Notes: generated by a model not told the origin, from the letters alone. DNA of 64,000 nt from Pedobacter punctiformis (GCF_027213715.1 NZ_JAPWGM010000004.1:310001-374000), one strand, 5' to 3'; numbered from the stretch's first letter, positions 17,545-26,685 are shown. Made by a program: numbers and translations.

Positions 17545-18157
17545 GGCTCAAAATTACAGAATATTTATTAACGATAACACTTTGTTTATCTCAGATGTTT
17601 TACCACAAGTAACAGAAAAAATTCAACAACTTGACATACAGGATTTTGATTTAGAAATTTTTTATAAAAAACTGAAAAATGGCAGCAAAAGAAACTACAT
17701 TTTCTTATCTAAAAACCCACGCGAAACTTTTAAAAAACTTAAAAAGGCCTGTATTGTCATAAAAGCGGCTGGTGGTTTGGTTGAAAGTGCAAACGGTAAT
17801 TATCTGTTTATTTTCAGAAATAAAAAGTGGGATTTGCCAAAAGGAAAGCTTGAAGATGGTGAAAATATGAAAGAAACCGCCGTTCGCGAGGTGGAAGAAG
17901 AATGCGGAATAAAAGTTTTAAAACGTGAAGAAAAGTTATGCAAAACTTATCATGTATATCCGTTTAATGGAAAAATGGCTTTGAAGAAAACCAACTGGTA
18001 TAAAATGACAGTGAAAGGCGAACCTAAATTAATTCCACAGAAAGAAGAAGGAATTGATAAAGCCGTTTGGTTGCATGGTAAAGAAATTGTACCTGTTTTA
18101 AAAAATACGTATCCTTCTATTATTGATGTTTTAAGAGCCGGAAAATTAATTAATTAA
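17543..18157 (+). CDS. Nudix hydrolase
   Basis: The 204-residue protein carries a perfect Nudix box, GX5EX7REVEEECGI, starting at GKLEDGENMKETAV, which binds the divalent metal and catalyses hydrolysis of nucleoside diphosphates linked to another group. An extra N-terminal region of about 70 residues (MAQNYRIFINDNTLFISDVL) is typical of the Bacteroidota version. The substrate is not predictable. Its start codon overlaps that of pyrE by two bases in opposite orientation. A 9-bp hairpin (18173-18199) without a T run lies downstream, before the convergent membrane-protein gene. Confidence 0.92.
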   Translation: MAQNYRIFINDNTLFISDVLPQVTEKIQQLDIQDFDLEIFYKKLKNGSKRNYIFLSKNPRETFKKLKKACIVIKAAGGLVESANGNYLFIFRNKKWDLPKGKLEDGENMKETAVREVEEECGIKVLKREEKLCKTYHVYPFNGKMALKKTNWYKMTVKGEPKLIPQKEEGIDKAVWLHGKEIVPVLKNTYPSIIDVLRAGKLIN

Positions 18158-18172
18158 GGTTGTATTCATATA

Positions 18173-18199
18173 TGAAGAGGATGCAAATATTCCTCTTCA
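18173..18199. terminator. Possible hairpin terminator between convergent genes
   Basis: Perfect 9-bp arms (TGAAGAGGA at 18173-18181 and its complement at 18191-18199) surround a 9-base loop just past the Nudix stop. No T run follows on either strand, so termination is uncertain. Confidence 0.35.
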
Positions 18200-18277
18200 A
18201 TCTGTGATGTTGAACCTATTTAAAAATATTATAAATTCTTGCAGGCTTAGAATGATATACTTTCTTTATTTTATACT

Positions 18278-18889
18278 TTACTCATCATCAAGCTTATCAA
18301 TAATTTTTTTGAGCTCTTTAACATACTTTCCATAATAAAATTTTGCCCATAATTCTGTAATCAATCCAACGATGAGGATGGTAATAAAGCAATTTAAAAT
18401 AATATAAATCATCGATACCTTATCTAAAATATGCTGAAAAATGGTACCCCTAACCATTAAAAGATATACAGCTGCAAACGAAAGAACAATAAAAGCCAGA
18501 ATATAAGTCAGTGCTTTATAAAGCTCAATGTTTAACTTCATTTCATAATAAAACCACAACAAATTTTTACGGGTATCTAGGCTTAAATCGTAAGAATGTT
18601 TGTAGAATACATAAAATTTAAAGAAATAATATGCGCAAAAGCCACAGGTTACAGCATAAAAAGCCATAAATACTGGTTTTATTTCTGGTGGAAATCCAAA
18701 TATTCTTGGTGTAAGTGCAATAAAAAGCAAAGATGCCAGCTGAACGAAAAATTCGCACTTCATTTGCTTTCTTATTTTATCTATAGGTGTATGCGCTTCT
18801 TTTATATGCAACATACTTTGTAATATTTCAGTTTCTTCAGTTTCTGGTTTATTCCAGTCATTTTTTAATTGATCAAAATTCATAACCAT
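18278..18889 (-). CDS. Four-helix membrane protein, possible partner of the adjacent ECF sigma factor
   Basis: I do not recognise a named family. The 203-residue protein has a soluble N-terminal 50 residues (FDQLKNDWNKPETEETEI), four predicted membrane helices (near residues 48-68, 73-92, 120-145 and 155-180) and a charged Lys/Glu/Asp C-terminus. It overlaps the end of the ECF sigma gene by 17 bases, so the two are translationally coupled, and such pairs often encode a sigma factor and a membrane regulator. The N-terminus lacks the zinc-binding anti-sigma motif (HxxxCxxC), so an anti-sigma role is only suggested by position. Confidence 0.7.
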   Translation of the reverse strand: MVMNFDQLKNDWNKPETEETEILQSMLHIKEAHTPIDKIRKQMKCEFFVQLASLLFIALTPRIFGFPPEIKPVFMAFYAVTCGFCAYYFFKFYVFYKHSYDLSLDTRKNLLWFYYEMKLNIELYKALTYILAFIVLSFAAVYLLMVRGTIFQHILDKVSMIYIILNCFITILIVGLITELWAKFYYGKYVKELKKIIDKLDDE

Positions 18890-19379
18890 TCTTTTTTATG
18901 ATGAATTGTAATTTTTCTTTAGTCCGGCTTAATTTAACCCTTGCATTTACTTCTGTAATACCAAGATTTTGGGCAATTTCTTTATGCGATTGATTTTCCA
19001 GAAAAAGAAAGATCAACGCCTTTTCAATTGAGTTTAATTCTTGTACGGCTTTGTACAGATAAGCGAGTTTTTCCTCTTTATCGTAGCTGTAATTAACATC
19101 GGCAAGATCTATATTTTCGTTAAGCGGTGTTTTATCTACCTTTCTGGTTTCCTTTTTTAAAAACAGGAGTGCTGTATTCAATGCAACCCGGTACATCCAG
19201 GTGGTAAATTTACTGTTGCCCTTAAAACCAGGATAAGCTTTCCATAGCTGCATTACAATTTCCTGGAATAAATCCCTTCGGTCTTCGGCATCATCCATAT
19301 ACATTTTCGAAACCTTGTAGATGATGGCTTTATTGTTATTAATCAGTTCCAGAAATATTTTTTCTGTATACTCCTGCAT
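18873..19379 (-). CDS. ECF-type RNA polymerase sigma factor
   Basis: The 168-residue protein has region 2 (DLFQEIVMQLWKAYPGFKGNSKFTTWMYRVALNTAL), which binds the -10 element and core polymerase, and region 4 with the helix-turn-helix LFLENQSHKEIAQNLGITEVNARVKLSRTKEKL. No sigma-1.1 or region 3 is present, as expected for group 4 factors. The downstream overlapping membrane-protein gene is the likely regulator. No target promoter was identified in the window. The 181 bases upstream, to the next gene, contain nothing else I can name. Confidence 0.93.
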   Translation of the reverse strand: MQEYTEKIFLELINNNKAIIYKVSKMYMDDAEDRRDLFQEIVMQLWKAYPGFKGNSKFTTWMYRVALNTALLFLKKETRKVDKTPLNENIDLADVNYSYDKEEKLAYLYKAVQELNSIEKALIFLFLENQSHKEIAQNLGITEVNARVKLSRTKEKLQFIIKKNGYEF

Positions 19380-19560
19380 ATCCCAAACTTAATTTTAGGC
19401 ACTAAAAAGATAAACAATGCTGCTTTTATATATTGACTTGGTTTTAAAATTTTTGGAGGCTTCATATTTTAAATGTCTTAATTTAATCAATTAGTAGTTG
19501 AATAATTAAAACGTTACACTCCTGCTAAAATAATTTTCAGATATAGTGATCTCAGTCAAA

Positions 19561-19896
19561 TTAATCAGGGAAAATAATAGATAGACAAGCAAGTACAATT
19601 AATGACAAAAAAGTTAAGCTTAACACTAATGCACCTGAATATAAATAGAGAGGTGTTTTGGATAATTTTTCATAACGTTTAGCATTTTCGCTAATCACAT
19701 TATTATGCCCATACATACAGTTTTCGCAACTCACTCCAGTATATTTATGAGCAGGCAAAAATGGTATTCCCTGAATTTGATAATATTTTTGAACTATTCT
19801 GTAAGTTAAAGCCTTTTCGCCGCAATTGTCGCATACAGCCGATTCGTCTTCATAGTAATTCAGTAGTCTTTCAGAATGGCCAAAATGAAGAAACAT
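19561..19896 (-). CDS. Small zinc-ribbon protein with C-terminal membrane anchor
   Basis: The 111-residue protein has two Cys pairs, CDNC and CENC, about 35 residues apart, which can form one zinc ribbon, and a single hydrophobic C-terminal helix (LYLYSGALVLSLTFLSLIVLACLSIIF). It resembles 'zinc-ribbon 15'-type small proteins but I cannot name a function. It begins 14 bases after coaD ends and is the last gene of the DUF3822-rsmD-coaD transcript. Confidence 0.7.
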   Translation of the reverse strand: MFLHFGHSERLLNYYEDESAVCDNCGEKALTYRIVQKYYQIQGIPFLPAHKYTGVSCENCMYGHNNVISENAKRYEKLSKTPLYLYSGALVLSLTFLSLIVLACLSIIFPD

Positions 19897-19910
19897 AATT
19901 AATTTTTAAT

Positions 19911-20372
19911 CTACAAAAATCCTAAAGCCTCTTTAGGTACAAAAGGACTCACATCGCCGTGATTTCTTAAAATATCACGAACAATAGTAGAGCTGATGGC
20001 AGAATATTCAGGCTTGCTCAAAAGTAAAATGGTTTCTACTTCCGGCATCATGGTTTGGTTAATTTGAGCGATGGCTCTTTCATATTCAAAATCGGATGCC
20101 GAGCGAATGCCGCGTACCATATATTTGGCGTTAATTTTACGGCAGAAATCGACTGTTAAACCTTCATAAGTTTGAACTTCAATATTTTTGTAGCCCTTAA
20201 AAACCGTATTTAAAATTTGTTCACGCTGCTCTGCACTTAAAAAATTTTGTTTAGAACTGTTTAACCCAATGCCCACCACAATCTTATCAAAAAGCGGGGT
20301 TGCACGTTGTAAAATATTAACATGAGCAATAGTAATAGGGTCAAAAGAACCAGGAAATAGCGCTATCTTCAT
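19911..20372 (-). CDS. coaD: Phosphopantetheine adenylyltransferase
   Basis: The enzyme transfers AMP from ATP to 4'-phosphopantetheine, the penultimate step of coenzyme A synthesis. The 153-residue length is typical. The nucleotidyltransferase signature is GSFDPITIAHVNIL (the family's T/HxGH appears as IAHVN), and the second ATP-binding motif is SAISSTIVRDI. Other family residues present are RGIRSASDFEYERAIAQIN. It lies 49 bases after rsmD, a pairing common in many bacteria. Confidence 0.96.
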   Translation of the reverse strand: MKIALFPGSFDPITIAHVNILQRATPLFDKIVVGIGLNSSKQNFLSAEQREQILNTVFKGYKNIEVQTYEGLTVDFCRKINAKYMVRGIRSASDFEYERAIAQINQTMMPEVETILLLSKPEYSAISSTIVRDILRNHGDVSPFVPKEALGFL

Positions 20373-20421
20373 AAGTCAAATATATAGGTTTATGCTTAAA
20401 AGGTAAAAACTGAAGGTTTTG

Positions 20422-20961
20422 TTATACTATGTATTCAAAAAAGCTAAAAGAAGAATTTCCATATTTACGGGTTTCTTTATATCCAGGCTGATTATCCAGC
20501 TTCATATTGCTTTGATGTTCTACAATTAATAAACCATCGGGTTTTAAAAGTTGCTGCTCTTTTACCAGTATTGGAATCTGCGGAATGTTAGGTAGGTTAT
20601 ATGGTGGATCGGCAAAAATTAAATCATAACCGCCAGTAAGTTGCTTTAATAATTTAAAAACATCTCCCTTTCTAACTTCAACCTGGTCAAATTCATATTG
20701 TTTAGCAGTGTTTTTAACCCAATTTACACAACCAAAATTCATATCAACGGCTAAAATACTTTCCGCATTACGGGAAGCAAATTCGAACGTGAGGTTACCC
20801 GTACCACAAAATAAATCTAAAACGCTGCAATTTTCAAAGTCGAATTTATTATTCAAAATATTGAATAAGGCTTCTTTAGCCATATCAGTGGTTGGCCTAA
20901 CTGGTAAATTTGCAGGTGGCTGCAAACGAATACCTTTTAATCTACCCCCAATTATTCGCAT
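20422..20961 (-). CDS. rsmD: 16S rRNA (guanine(966)-N(2))-methyltransferase
   Basis: The 179-residue methyltransferase uses S-adenosylmethionine to modify G966 of 16S rRNA. Motif I reads VLDLFCGTGNLTFEFASR, and the catalytic motif IV is DLIFADPPYNLP. The N-terminus MRIIGGRLKG is the family standard. It overlaps the end of the DUF3822 gene by 10 bases and is followed by coaD, forming one operon. Confidence 0.95.
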   Translation of the reverse strand: MRIIGGRLKGIRLQPPANLPVRPTTDMAKEALFNILNNKFDFENCSVLDLFCGTGNLTFEFASRNAESILAVDMNFGCVNWVKNTAKQYEFDQVEVRKGDVFKLLKQLTGGYDLIFADPPYNLPNIPQIPILVKEQQLLKPDGLLIVEHQSNMKLDNQPGYKETRKYGNSSFSFFEYIV

Positions 20962-21758
20962 AAATCTAAAGCAAGCAAGCCACTAAAATAATGTTTGGGC
21001 ATATCGGCCAGTAGTTCACTGTGTTGGCTGCCGGTTGGAAGAAAGAAATAAAGTTGATTAAAGTATTTCAGTAAACAATTATAAAGATCATCATCTTCAT
21101 TTATAATGCCTGCCAGATAAACCGGTACGGCATCATTAAGGTTTAACTGTTCAATAATCAGCAATAAAAAGTAGTTAAACTCTTCAGTAGTTTCCGATTG
21201 ATAGTGGTTTTGAAAGTTTATTTTTTTGTCCTTAACGTATAAAACATTAAAAGAAGAAGCTGTAAAATCAATAAGTAAAGCTTCGGCTGTTAAATGACCG
21301 GATAGGGCAAGTAAAGGTTCCGATTGAGCATAAAGTTCCGCTTGCTTGGGCAGGTAATTTTCAAATTTTTCATCCAGGGAGAAAAATGTATTAAAGCCCA
21401 AATCTTTATTGTGGCGTGTATAAACTTTACCATCCAAACCCAGGTATTTAGAATATACAGCTAAATTATCTGCCTCAAACCATTCATCAGGTACAAAAAT
21501 AAAATTGGTGGTATGTACCGCAACTTTTATTGCAGCATAATGAAGAGAAAGATAACGGTCGTTTTTAAAAGCATCTTTTAAGTCTTGCTCAACATCTGTA
21601 CAAGCCTGTTTATCAAAAACTAAATTAATCTGTTCATCGTTTTTATTTACTACCGCATAAGAAAAACTATCATTCGTTATCTTTAATAATAAATGGCAAT
21701 TAACTGATGCATCAGCTTTAAAATTCGGATCGACTAATAAAAGACTGTTGTTACTCAT
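20952..21758 (-). CDS. DUF3822 family protein
   Basis: This 268-residue cytoplasmic protein has the ASKHA-like look of the DUF3822 family: a first beta-rich half (SVNCHLLLKITNDSFSYAVV) and a second half (TAEALLIDFTASSFNVLYVKDKKINFQNHY) reminiscent of actin-like ATPase folds such as pilus-assembly PilM. The family is Bacteroidota-specific and almost always precedes rsmD, as here, with a 10-base overlap. The function is unknown. Confidence 0.75.
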   Translation of the reverse strand: MSNNSLLLVDPNFKADASVNCHLLLKITNDSFSYAVVNKNDEQINLVFDKQACTDVEQDLKDAFKNDRYLSLHYAAIKVAVHTTNFIFVPDEWFEADNLAVYSKYLGLDGKVYTRHNKDLGFNTFFSLDEKFENYLPKQAELYAQSEPLLALSGHLTAEALLIDFTASSFNVLYVKDKKINFQNHYQSETTEEFNYFLLLIIEQLNLNDAVPVYLAGIINEDDDLYNCLLKYFNQLYFFLPTGSQHSELLADMPKHYFSGLLALDLCE

Positions 21759-22007
21759 TAAAACAAAAGTAAAATTTTTTGAGGATTAACCGCAAAGAGA
21801 TTTACGATTTTAGCTTGTTCAATAGTTTATTGGTTCATCAATTGATTGATAAGCCAGCCATTTACAAGTTAATATCGTTATTTGGTCATTTTCATGCTAA
21901 GTGCATCGAACTTCACATATTCTACTTCTTTTTGCTTTCAGCTTTTTTTACCTAAATCAAACCATTTGCATATTAGATATTAGAAATATTCGGCTTAAAT
22001 TCGAAAC

Positions 22008-23147
22008 ATGAGTTATAAACCTACTTATAAAGCGGCTAATACCATTGCAGCTACCATTGAGCAACATTTTATTAAGCTTCATGCTACGGCAACTGCCCAG
22101 GGTGAGATTGATTTGGCTACACAGCCTGATAAAAAAATAATCGAAGCCATAATTGATGTCGCTTTTTGGAGTAGTTTACGAAAAGAAGAAGGACATTCGC
22201 CCCGCATTTCTATTGCTTTTCTGCCACCTTCGCAAACCTCTAAACCTTTGCTTTTTGCCAAAAAACTAGCTTTAAATGCCAATACTTTAACTAAAATAGC
22301 ACCAGGTATCGAACGGTCTGGCATCCATTTAGGCGCTTGGGAAGAAGATGGCGAACTTTATATCTGGGGTACAACGCTAAACATTCCAAACTTTTGTTTT
22401 GTGGTTGATGTATCTGAACCCGGACTCATTGTAATTAAACACCGCCGTATTTATGGCATTGGCAAGTATACCAACGTTGCTGTGTTAAAAGGTGAGCAAA
22501 TCAGAATTGTTGACGATACAAGTTGCAATGAAAGAGATTGCCCGCCAATACTAAAAGCGTTACTGGATTTAACAGTGCTGGCCAGTTGGAACGATCCAAT
22601 TAACATTTTAATTCAGTTTGCAGTTTCTATGCGTGGCCACGGCCGGGGAGGAGCGCTGCTTATTGTACCTAAAAATGATACTAAATGGGAAGAATCTATT
22701 ATCCACCCAATTCAATATTTAATAGAACCACCATTTTGTGGTTTATCTAACCTGGCCAAACAAGGCGGAAATCAAAGTGAAATCTTTTCGCAGGGTGCAT
22801 TAAGAAGAGAAGTAGAACATTTAGCTGGTTTAACTGCTGTTGATGGTGCTACAATTATTAATGAAGAATTTGATTTAATTGCTTTCGGGGCAAAAATTGG
22901 GCGGGCAAAGGGAAAACCAACGGTTGAGCAAATTGCCTTTTCGGAACCAATTATTGGAGGCGAAGATAAAATCCTGTTCCCCGGACAGTTGGGTGGAACA
23001 AGACACTTTTCTGTAGCTCAGTTTGTTAATGATCAGCCACAGGCCATTGGTTTGGTAGCTTCTCAGGATGGTCATTTTACAATATTTAGCTGGAGTAAAC
23101 TGCAAAATATGGTTATGGCGCATCGGATAGAAACCTTACTTTTGTAA
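22008..23147 (+). CDS. DACNV sensor domain plus diadenylate-cyclase-like domain
   Basis: The 379-residue protein has an N-terminal domain (to about residue 165) of the DACNV type and a C-terminal domain matching the diadenylate cyclase (DisA_N) fold in order: RGGALLIVP, then VDGATIINEEFDLIAFGAKI with the DGA motif at 279-281, then GQLGGTRHFSVAQFV with RHF at 332-334, then AIGLVASQDGHFTIF. In known c-di-AMP synthases the second motif is RHR. Thus the ATP-binding Asp-Gly-Ala is intact but the last Arg is Phe. It may make c-di-AMP, or bind a nucleotide without cyclising it. No membrane helices. The gene stands alone with 250-base flanks in which I see nothing further. Confidence 0.8.
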   Translation: MSYKPTYKAANTIAATIEQHFIKLHATATAQGEIDLATQPDKKIIEAIIDVAFWSSLRKEEGHSPRISIAFLPPSQTSKPLLFAKKLALNANTLTKIAPGIERSGIHLGAWEEDGELYIWGTTLNIPNFCFVVDVSEPGLIVIKHRRIYGIGKYTNVAVLKGEQIRIVDDTSCNERDCPPILKALLDLTVLASWNDPINILIQFAVSMRGHGRGGALLIVPKNDTKWEESIIHPIQYLIEPPFCGLSNLAKQGGNQSEIFSQGALRREVEHLAGLTAVDGATIINEEFDLIAFGAKIGRAKGKPTVEQIAFSEPIIGGEDKILFPGQLGGTRHFSVAQFVNDQPQAIGLVASQDGHFTIFSWSKLQNMVMAHRIETLLL

Positions 23148-23407
23148 TCTATAAGTTGTAATTGCAATTATAAACCAGATTTAAAATAAAGGATTTTAAA
23201 GTGATTTGAAAACCAGCGGCATTACTAATCGGATGCTATAGTCTGTCTTTCCGCTAAATCTTTTTGTGCCTGTGTCAATAGAAATTAAAAGGTTGCAAAA
23301 CAAAAAGGATATCGCTGCAATACAGTTTAGACATGTTGGCCAGTTCTAATTACTTTGTTTCTCTTATACTGCAAACAATTTAACCGCAAAACAATTTAAT
23401 AATACCA

Positions 23408-24841
23408 ATGATCCTCAGTAAAAGTTATCTCATTGCGCAGGCTTACCAACATACACCAACCAAAGAGCAATTGCTTTTTTGCGAACGTATGTCGGCATTT
23501 TTGCAGGAGGAAGATGAATACCGTTGTTTCGTTTTAAAAGGATATGCAGGTACAGGTAAAACAACTTCTGTAGCGGCATTGGTAAAGGCTTTGCCAAAAT
23601 TTGGTTTAAAAAGCGAGTTGTTAGCACCTACCGGGCGTGCAGCAAAGGTGATGAGTCAGTATGCATCAAAAAAAGCACTCACGGTACATAAAAGAATTTA
23701 CAGAAAACGATCTGCAGCATCGCCGGAAATGCTGTTTCAAATTGCACCGAATCTTTCAGAAAACACCCTTTTTATTATTGATGAGGCATCTATGATTGCC
23801 GACGAATGGAATGATGCCGGCTCGTCTATTTTAAAAGATCTTTTAGAGTTTGTTTATAACGGTAAAAATTGTTTTTTGCTGTTTGTTGGCGATACTGCTC
23901 AGTTACCTCCGGTTGGCAGCTTAGATAGCCCTGCTTTAAATGAGCAATACCTTAAAGATAAATTTGCATTAACCATCAGCACTGTTGAGCTGAAAGAAGT
24001 AGTACGGCAGGAAAAAAAATCCGGGATTTTGGCAAATGCTACCATGCTCCGGAAGCAGATTACCCAAAACCCCGAAAATCCTTTACCTAAATTTTTAACC
24101 AAATCTTACAAAGATATTTTCAATATGGGCGGCGCCCGTTTGGTAGAAGGTTTAGAATACGCTTATCGCAAATACGGGATGGAAAATACACTGGTGGTTT
24201 GCCGTTCTAATAAATCTGCTAATGTGTACAATCAGCAAATCAGAGCAAGGCTGTTGTATCGTGAAGAAGAATTAACAGGTGGCGATCAGATTATGGTGGT
24301 GCGTAATAATTATTTCTGGCTGCCCGATAATGAAGAAACCGCTTTTATTGCCAACGGAGATATGGCCAAGGTAATCAGGGTGCGTGGAGAAGAAGAACGT
24401 TATGGTTTTCGCTTTGCTGATGCAACCCTTGAATTCATGGATTTTCCTTCAGCAGGTGCAATAAGTTGTAAGGTAATGCTGGATACTTTAAATATAGAAA
24501 CAGCCAATTTGCCTTACGAACAAAATAAACAGCTTTTTGAAGGGCTGAATGAAGATTATTCGCACATTGCCAATAAAAGACAACGCATGCTGGCCATTAA
24601 ACAAGATCCGTTTTATAACGCATTGCAAATTAAGTTTGCTTATGCGGTTACCTGTCATAAAGCACAGGGTGGGCAATGGGATGCCGTTTTTGCCGATCAG
24701 GGTTATTTAACAGAGGAAATGATAGACCTCGATTTTCTGCGCTGGCTGTACACCGCCGTAACCAGGGCAAAAAAAGAATTATACCTCGTTAATTTTGCCC
24801 CTCAACTTTTTGCTGCAGTAGCACAGGAAGATTATTTTTAG
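23408..24841 (+). CDS. RecD-like ATP-dependent DNA helicase (superfamily 1)
   Basis: The 477-residue protein has Walker A GYAGTGKTT (residues 45-52), motif Ia (LLAPTGRAAKVM), Walker B TLFIIDEASM, motif III (LLFVGDTAQLPPVG), an Arg-containing motif IV region and the C-terminal UvrD_C_2 domain with YAVTCHKAQGGQWDAVF and WLYTAVTRAKKELYLV. It lacks the N-terminal RecD2 extensions, so it is the short AAA_30/UvrD_C_2 class that acts 5'-3' on DNA, probably in repair or replication restart. No RecBC-like genes are nearby. Confidence 0.9.
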   Translation: MILSKSYLIAQAYQHTPTKEQLLFCERMSAFLQEEDEYRCFVLKGYAGTGKTTSVAALVKALPKFGLKSELLAPTGRAAKVMSQYASKKALTVHKRIYRKRSAASPEMLFQIAPNLSENTLFIIDEASMIADEWNDAGSSILKDLLEFVYNGKNCFLLFVGDTAQLPPVGSLDSPALNEQYLKDKFALTISTVELKEVVRQEKKSGILANATMLRKQITQNPENPLPKFLTKSYKDIFNMGGARLVEGLEYAYRKYGMENTLVVCRSNKSANVYNQQIRARLLYREEELTGGDQIMVVRNNYFWLPDNEETAFIANGDMAKVIRVRGEEERYGFRFADATLEFMDFPSAGAISCKVMLDTLNIETANLPYEQNKQLFEGLNEDYSHIANKRQRMLAIKQDPFYNALQIKFAYAVTCHKAQGGQWDAVFADQGYLTEEMIDLDFLRWLYTAVTRAKKELYLVNFAPQLFAAVAQEDYF

Positions 24842-24925
24842 TCTTTTGTAATAAGAAAGTTGATTTCTATACCCGTTTTTGCATTAAACCTTTTAATGCT
24901 TACATTTAAGGTTTAACCACTTATT

Positions 24926-25609
24926 ATGAAATTTGCTTTTAGCCTTAAGAACAAACTTAAAATTGCGTTTTTACTTTTCTGTATTATGTGTTGTTCTCTT
25001 CTTATTCGTTTTTTAGAGGATAAAAGCGTTAAAAAAATTAATGAATCTTTCGTTTCCATGTACAACGACAGGTTGGTTCCGGCAACAGACCTTTATTTTA
25101 TTGCCGAAAATTTATATCAAAAAAGCTCAGTTCTGCAAAATATCTTAATCTTTACAGATCAGAATATCACTCCGGCTGCGGGGCTTTTACAATTAACCCA
25201 TCACAACAATAAAATAGATTCTATCATCAATAAATACCAGCTTACCTTACTGGTTAAGCAAGAGCAGCGTTTTTTAAATGATCTGAAAAATACATTGTTC
25301 ATCCAGCAGGAATTTGAAAACAAAATCCTGAATATCGCCCTTAACGATGTGGCAAACGGACGAAAGATTTATGAAACCGCAGGAAGAGATATTTCTGCTA
25401 ATACACTAAATAAATTGTCAGCATTAATTAAAATCCAGTCTAATGTAGGAGACGAGCTAATTAATGATTCCAAAGTTTTTGTTTCAGGAACTAAAATTTA
25501 TTCCACTTTTCAGGTCATTCTGGCCATTGCCATTGGCGTTTTAATTGTTGGAATTATTTCGGCCTCCAACGCAGTAAAAGTTCAAAATAATAAGTTTAAC
25601 TTAAACTAA
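24926..25609 (+). CDS. Membrane protein with four-helix-bundle MCP-type sensor domain
   Basis: The 227-residue protein has a first membrane helix (about residues 12-29), a periplasmic region of about 160 residues rich in helical heptads (INESFVSMYNDRLVPATDLYFIAENLYQKSSVLQNIL), which matches the 4HB_MCP ligand-binding module, and a second helix near residues 196-215. It ends shortly after, with no HAMP, kinase or methyl-accepting domain, so it is a stand-alone sensor-like protein of unknown partner. A bidirectional terminator separates it from the convergent cvfB gene. Confidence 0.75.
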   Translation: MKFAFSLKNKLKIAFLLFCIMCCSLLIRFLEDKSVKKINESFVSMYNDRLVPATDLYFIAENLYQKSSVLQNILIFTDQNITPAAGLLQLTHHNNKIDSIINKYQLTLLVKQEQRFLNDLKNTLFIQQEFENKILNIALNDVANGRKIYETAGRDISANTLNKLSALIKIQSNVGDELINDSKVFVSGTKIYSTFQVILAIAIGVLIVGIISASNAVKVQNNKFNLN

Positions 25610-25615
25610 GCCAAT

Positions 25616-25658
25616 AAAAAAAGCCCCTGAATTTTATTAAAACTCAGAGGCTTTTTTT
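25616..25658. terminator. Bidirectional intrinsic terminator
   Basis: Arms 25620-25630 and 25644-25654 pair with a single mismatch; A runs precede and T runs follow, so it can stop transcription from both the 4HB gene (+) and the S1 protein gene (-), whose ends are only 54 bases apart. Confidence 0.85.
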
Positions 25659-25663
25659 ACTAT

Positions 25664-26509
25664 TTATTCGGCATCATCATCAGTTAAAAGCTTAATTTCA
25701 TCATCAGATATGGTAATTAAACGTTCTTTATATAAGGATCCGATTGTTTTTTTGAAAGCACTTTTGCTAATTTGAAACCTGTGGTAAATTTCTTCAGGAG
25801 AACTTTTATCACCCAGTTCAATTATGCCGCCACTTTTCTTCAATTCTTTCATAATCATAACCTTCGAATCAAGAATGTGTCCGTAGCCACTGGGTTGTAA
25901 GGTTAAGTCAATTTTGCCTTCTACTCTGATTTTTTTAATCCAGCCTTTTCTAACATCTCCAGGTTGTACATCTACAAAAACCTCATTAAAGTATAATAAA
26001 CCAATGTATTTATTGTTAATGATGGCATTAAATCCTAAATCTGTTTCTTCTGTAATCAGTAAATTTACCTCATCACCTTCCTCAAAATCAAAACCTTCTT
26101 CCTCTACAAAATCGTATAATTTAGATGAAGCCAGTAAACGGTCATTACCCTCATCCAGAAAAACATAAACCACATATTTATAACCCTTTTGCATGGGTCT
26201 TTTTTGCTCCCGTTGCGGCACATAAATATCTTTGTCAATCCCCAGATCCATAAAAACACCATCTTCACCATCAGAAACGACTTTAAGAAAGGCAAAATCG
26301 CCAACGGTGGCATAAGCTTTTTGTGTAGTTGCAGTTAATCTGCCATCTTTTTGTACAAATACAAATACGTTTAAGTTATCGCCAATTTCAGCACCTGTGG
26401 GTACGTGTACATAAGGCAACAATACCAGTTTATCACCGTCAGTTAAATTTAATCCGGCTTCTGTTTTACTTAAAATCCGTAATTCGTTGTATTTTCCTAT
26501 CTCAATCAT
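25664..26509 (-). CDS. cvfB: CvfB-like S1 RNA-binding protein
   Basis: The 281-residue protein resembles CvfB/YitL: several S1-like OB-fold repeats (KYNELRILSKTEAGLNL, DGEDGVFMDLGIDKDIYVPQREQ, EETDLGFNAIINNKYIGLLYFNEVF, GDVRKGWIKKIRVEGKIDLTLQ) and a C-terminal winged helix (SPEEIYHRFQISKSAFKKTIGSLYKERLI). It should bind RNA in the cytoplasm and affect gene expression after transcription. The acidic tail ends in DDDAE. It is monocistronic. Confidence 0.88.
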   Translation of the reverse strand: MIEIGKYNELRILSKTEAGLNLTDGDKLVLLPYVHVPTGAEIGDNLNVFVFVQKDGRLTATTQKAYATVGDFAFLKVVSDGEDGVFMDLGIDKDIYVPQREQKRPMQKGYKYVVYVFLDEGNDRLLASSKLYDFVEEEGFDFEEGDEVNLLITEETDLGFNAIINNKYIGLLYFNEVFVDVQPGDVRKGWIKKIRVEGKIDLTLQPSGYGHILDSKVMIMKELKKSGGIIELGDKSSPEEIYHRFQISKSAFKKTIGSLYKERLITISDDEIKLLTDDDAE

Positions 26510-26685
26510 GCTAAATATAAGTTAGCCATTATCTTCAATGGCAATTTTTTAATGTTGCAAAGTTAGCAATCTTTAACGGGTAAATGCCTGCTAAATATTA
26601 AGGAGCATTTTGAAAATTAATCAACAGATAACTATGAGTTTATAAAAAATAATTATTTTCGGGCTTAATCTAAGGAAAATTAAAA

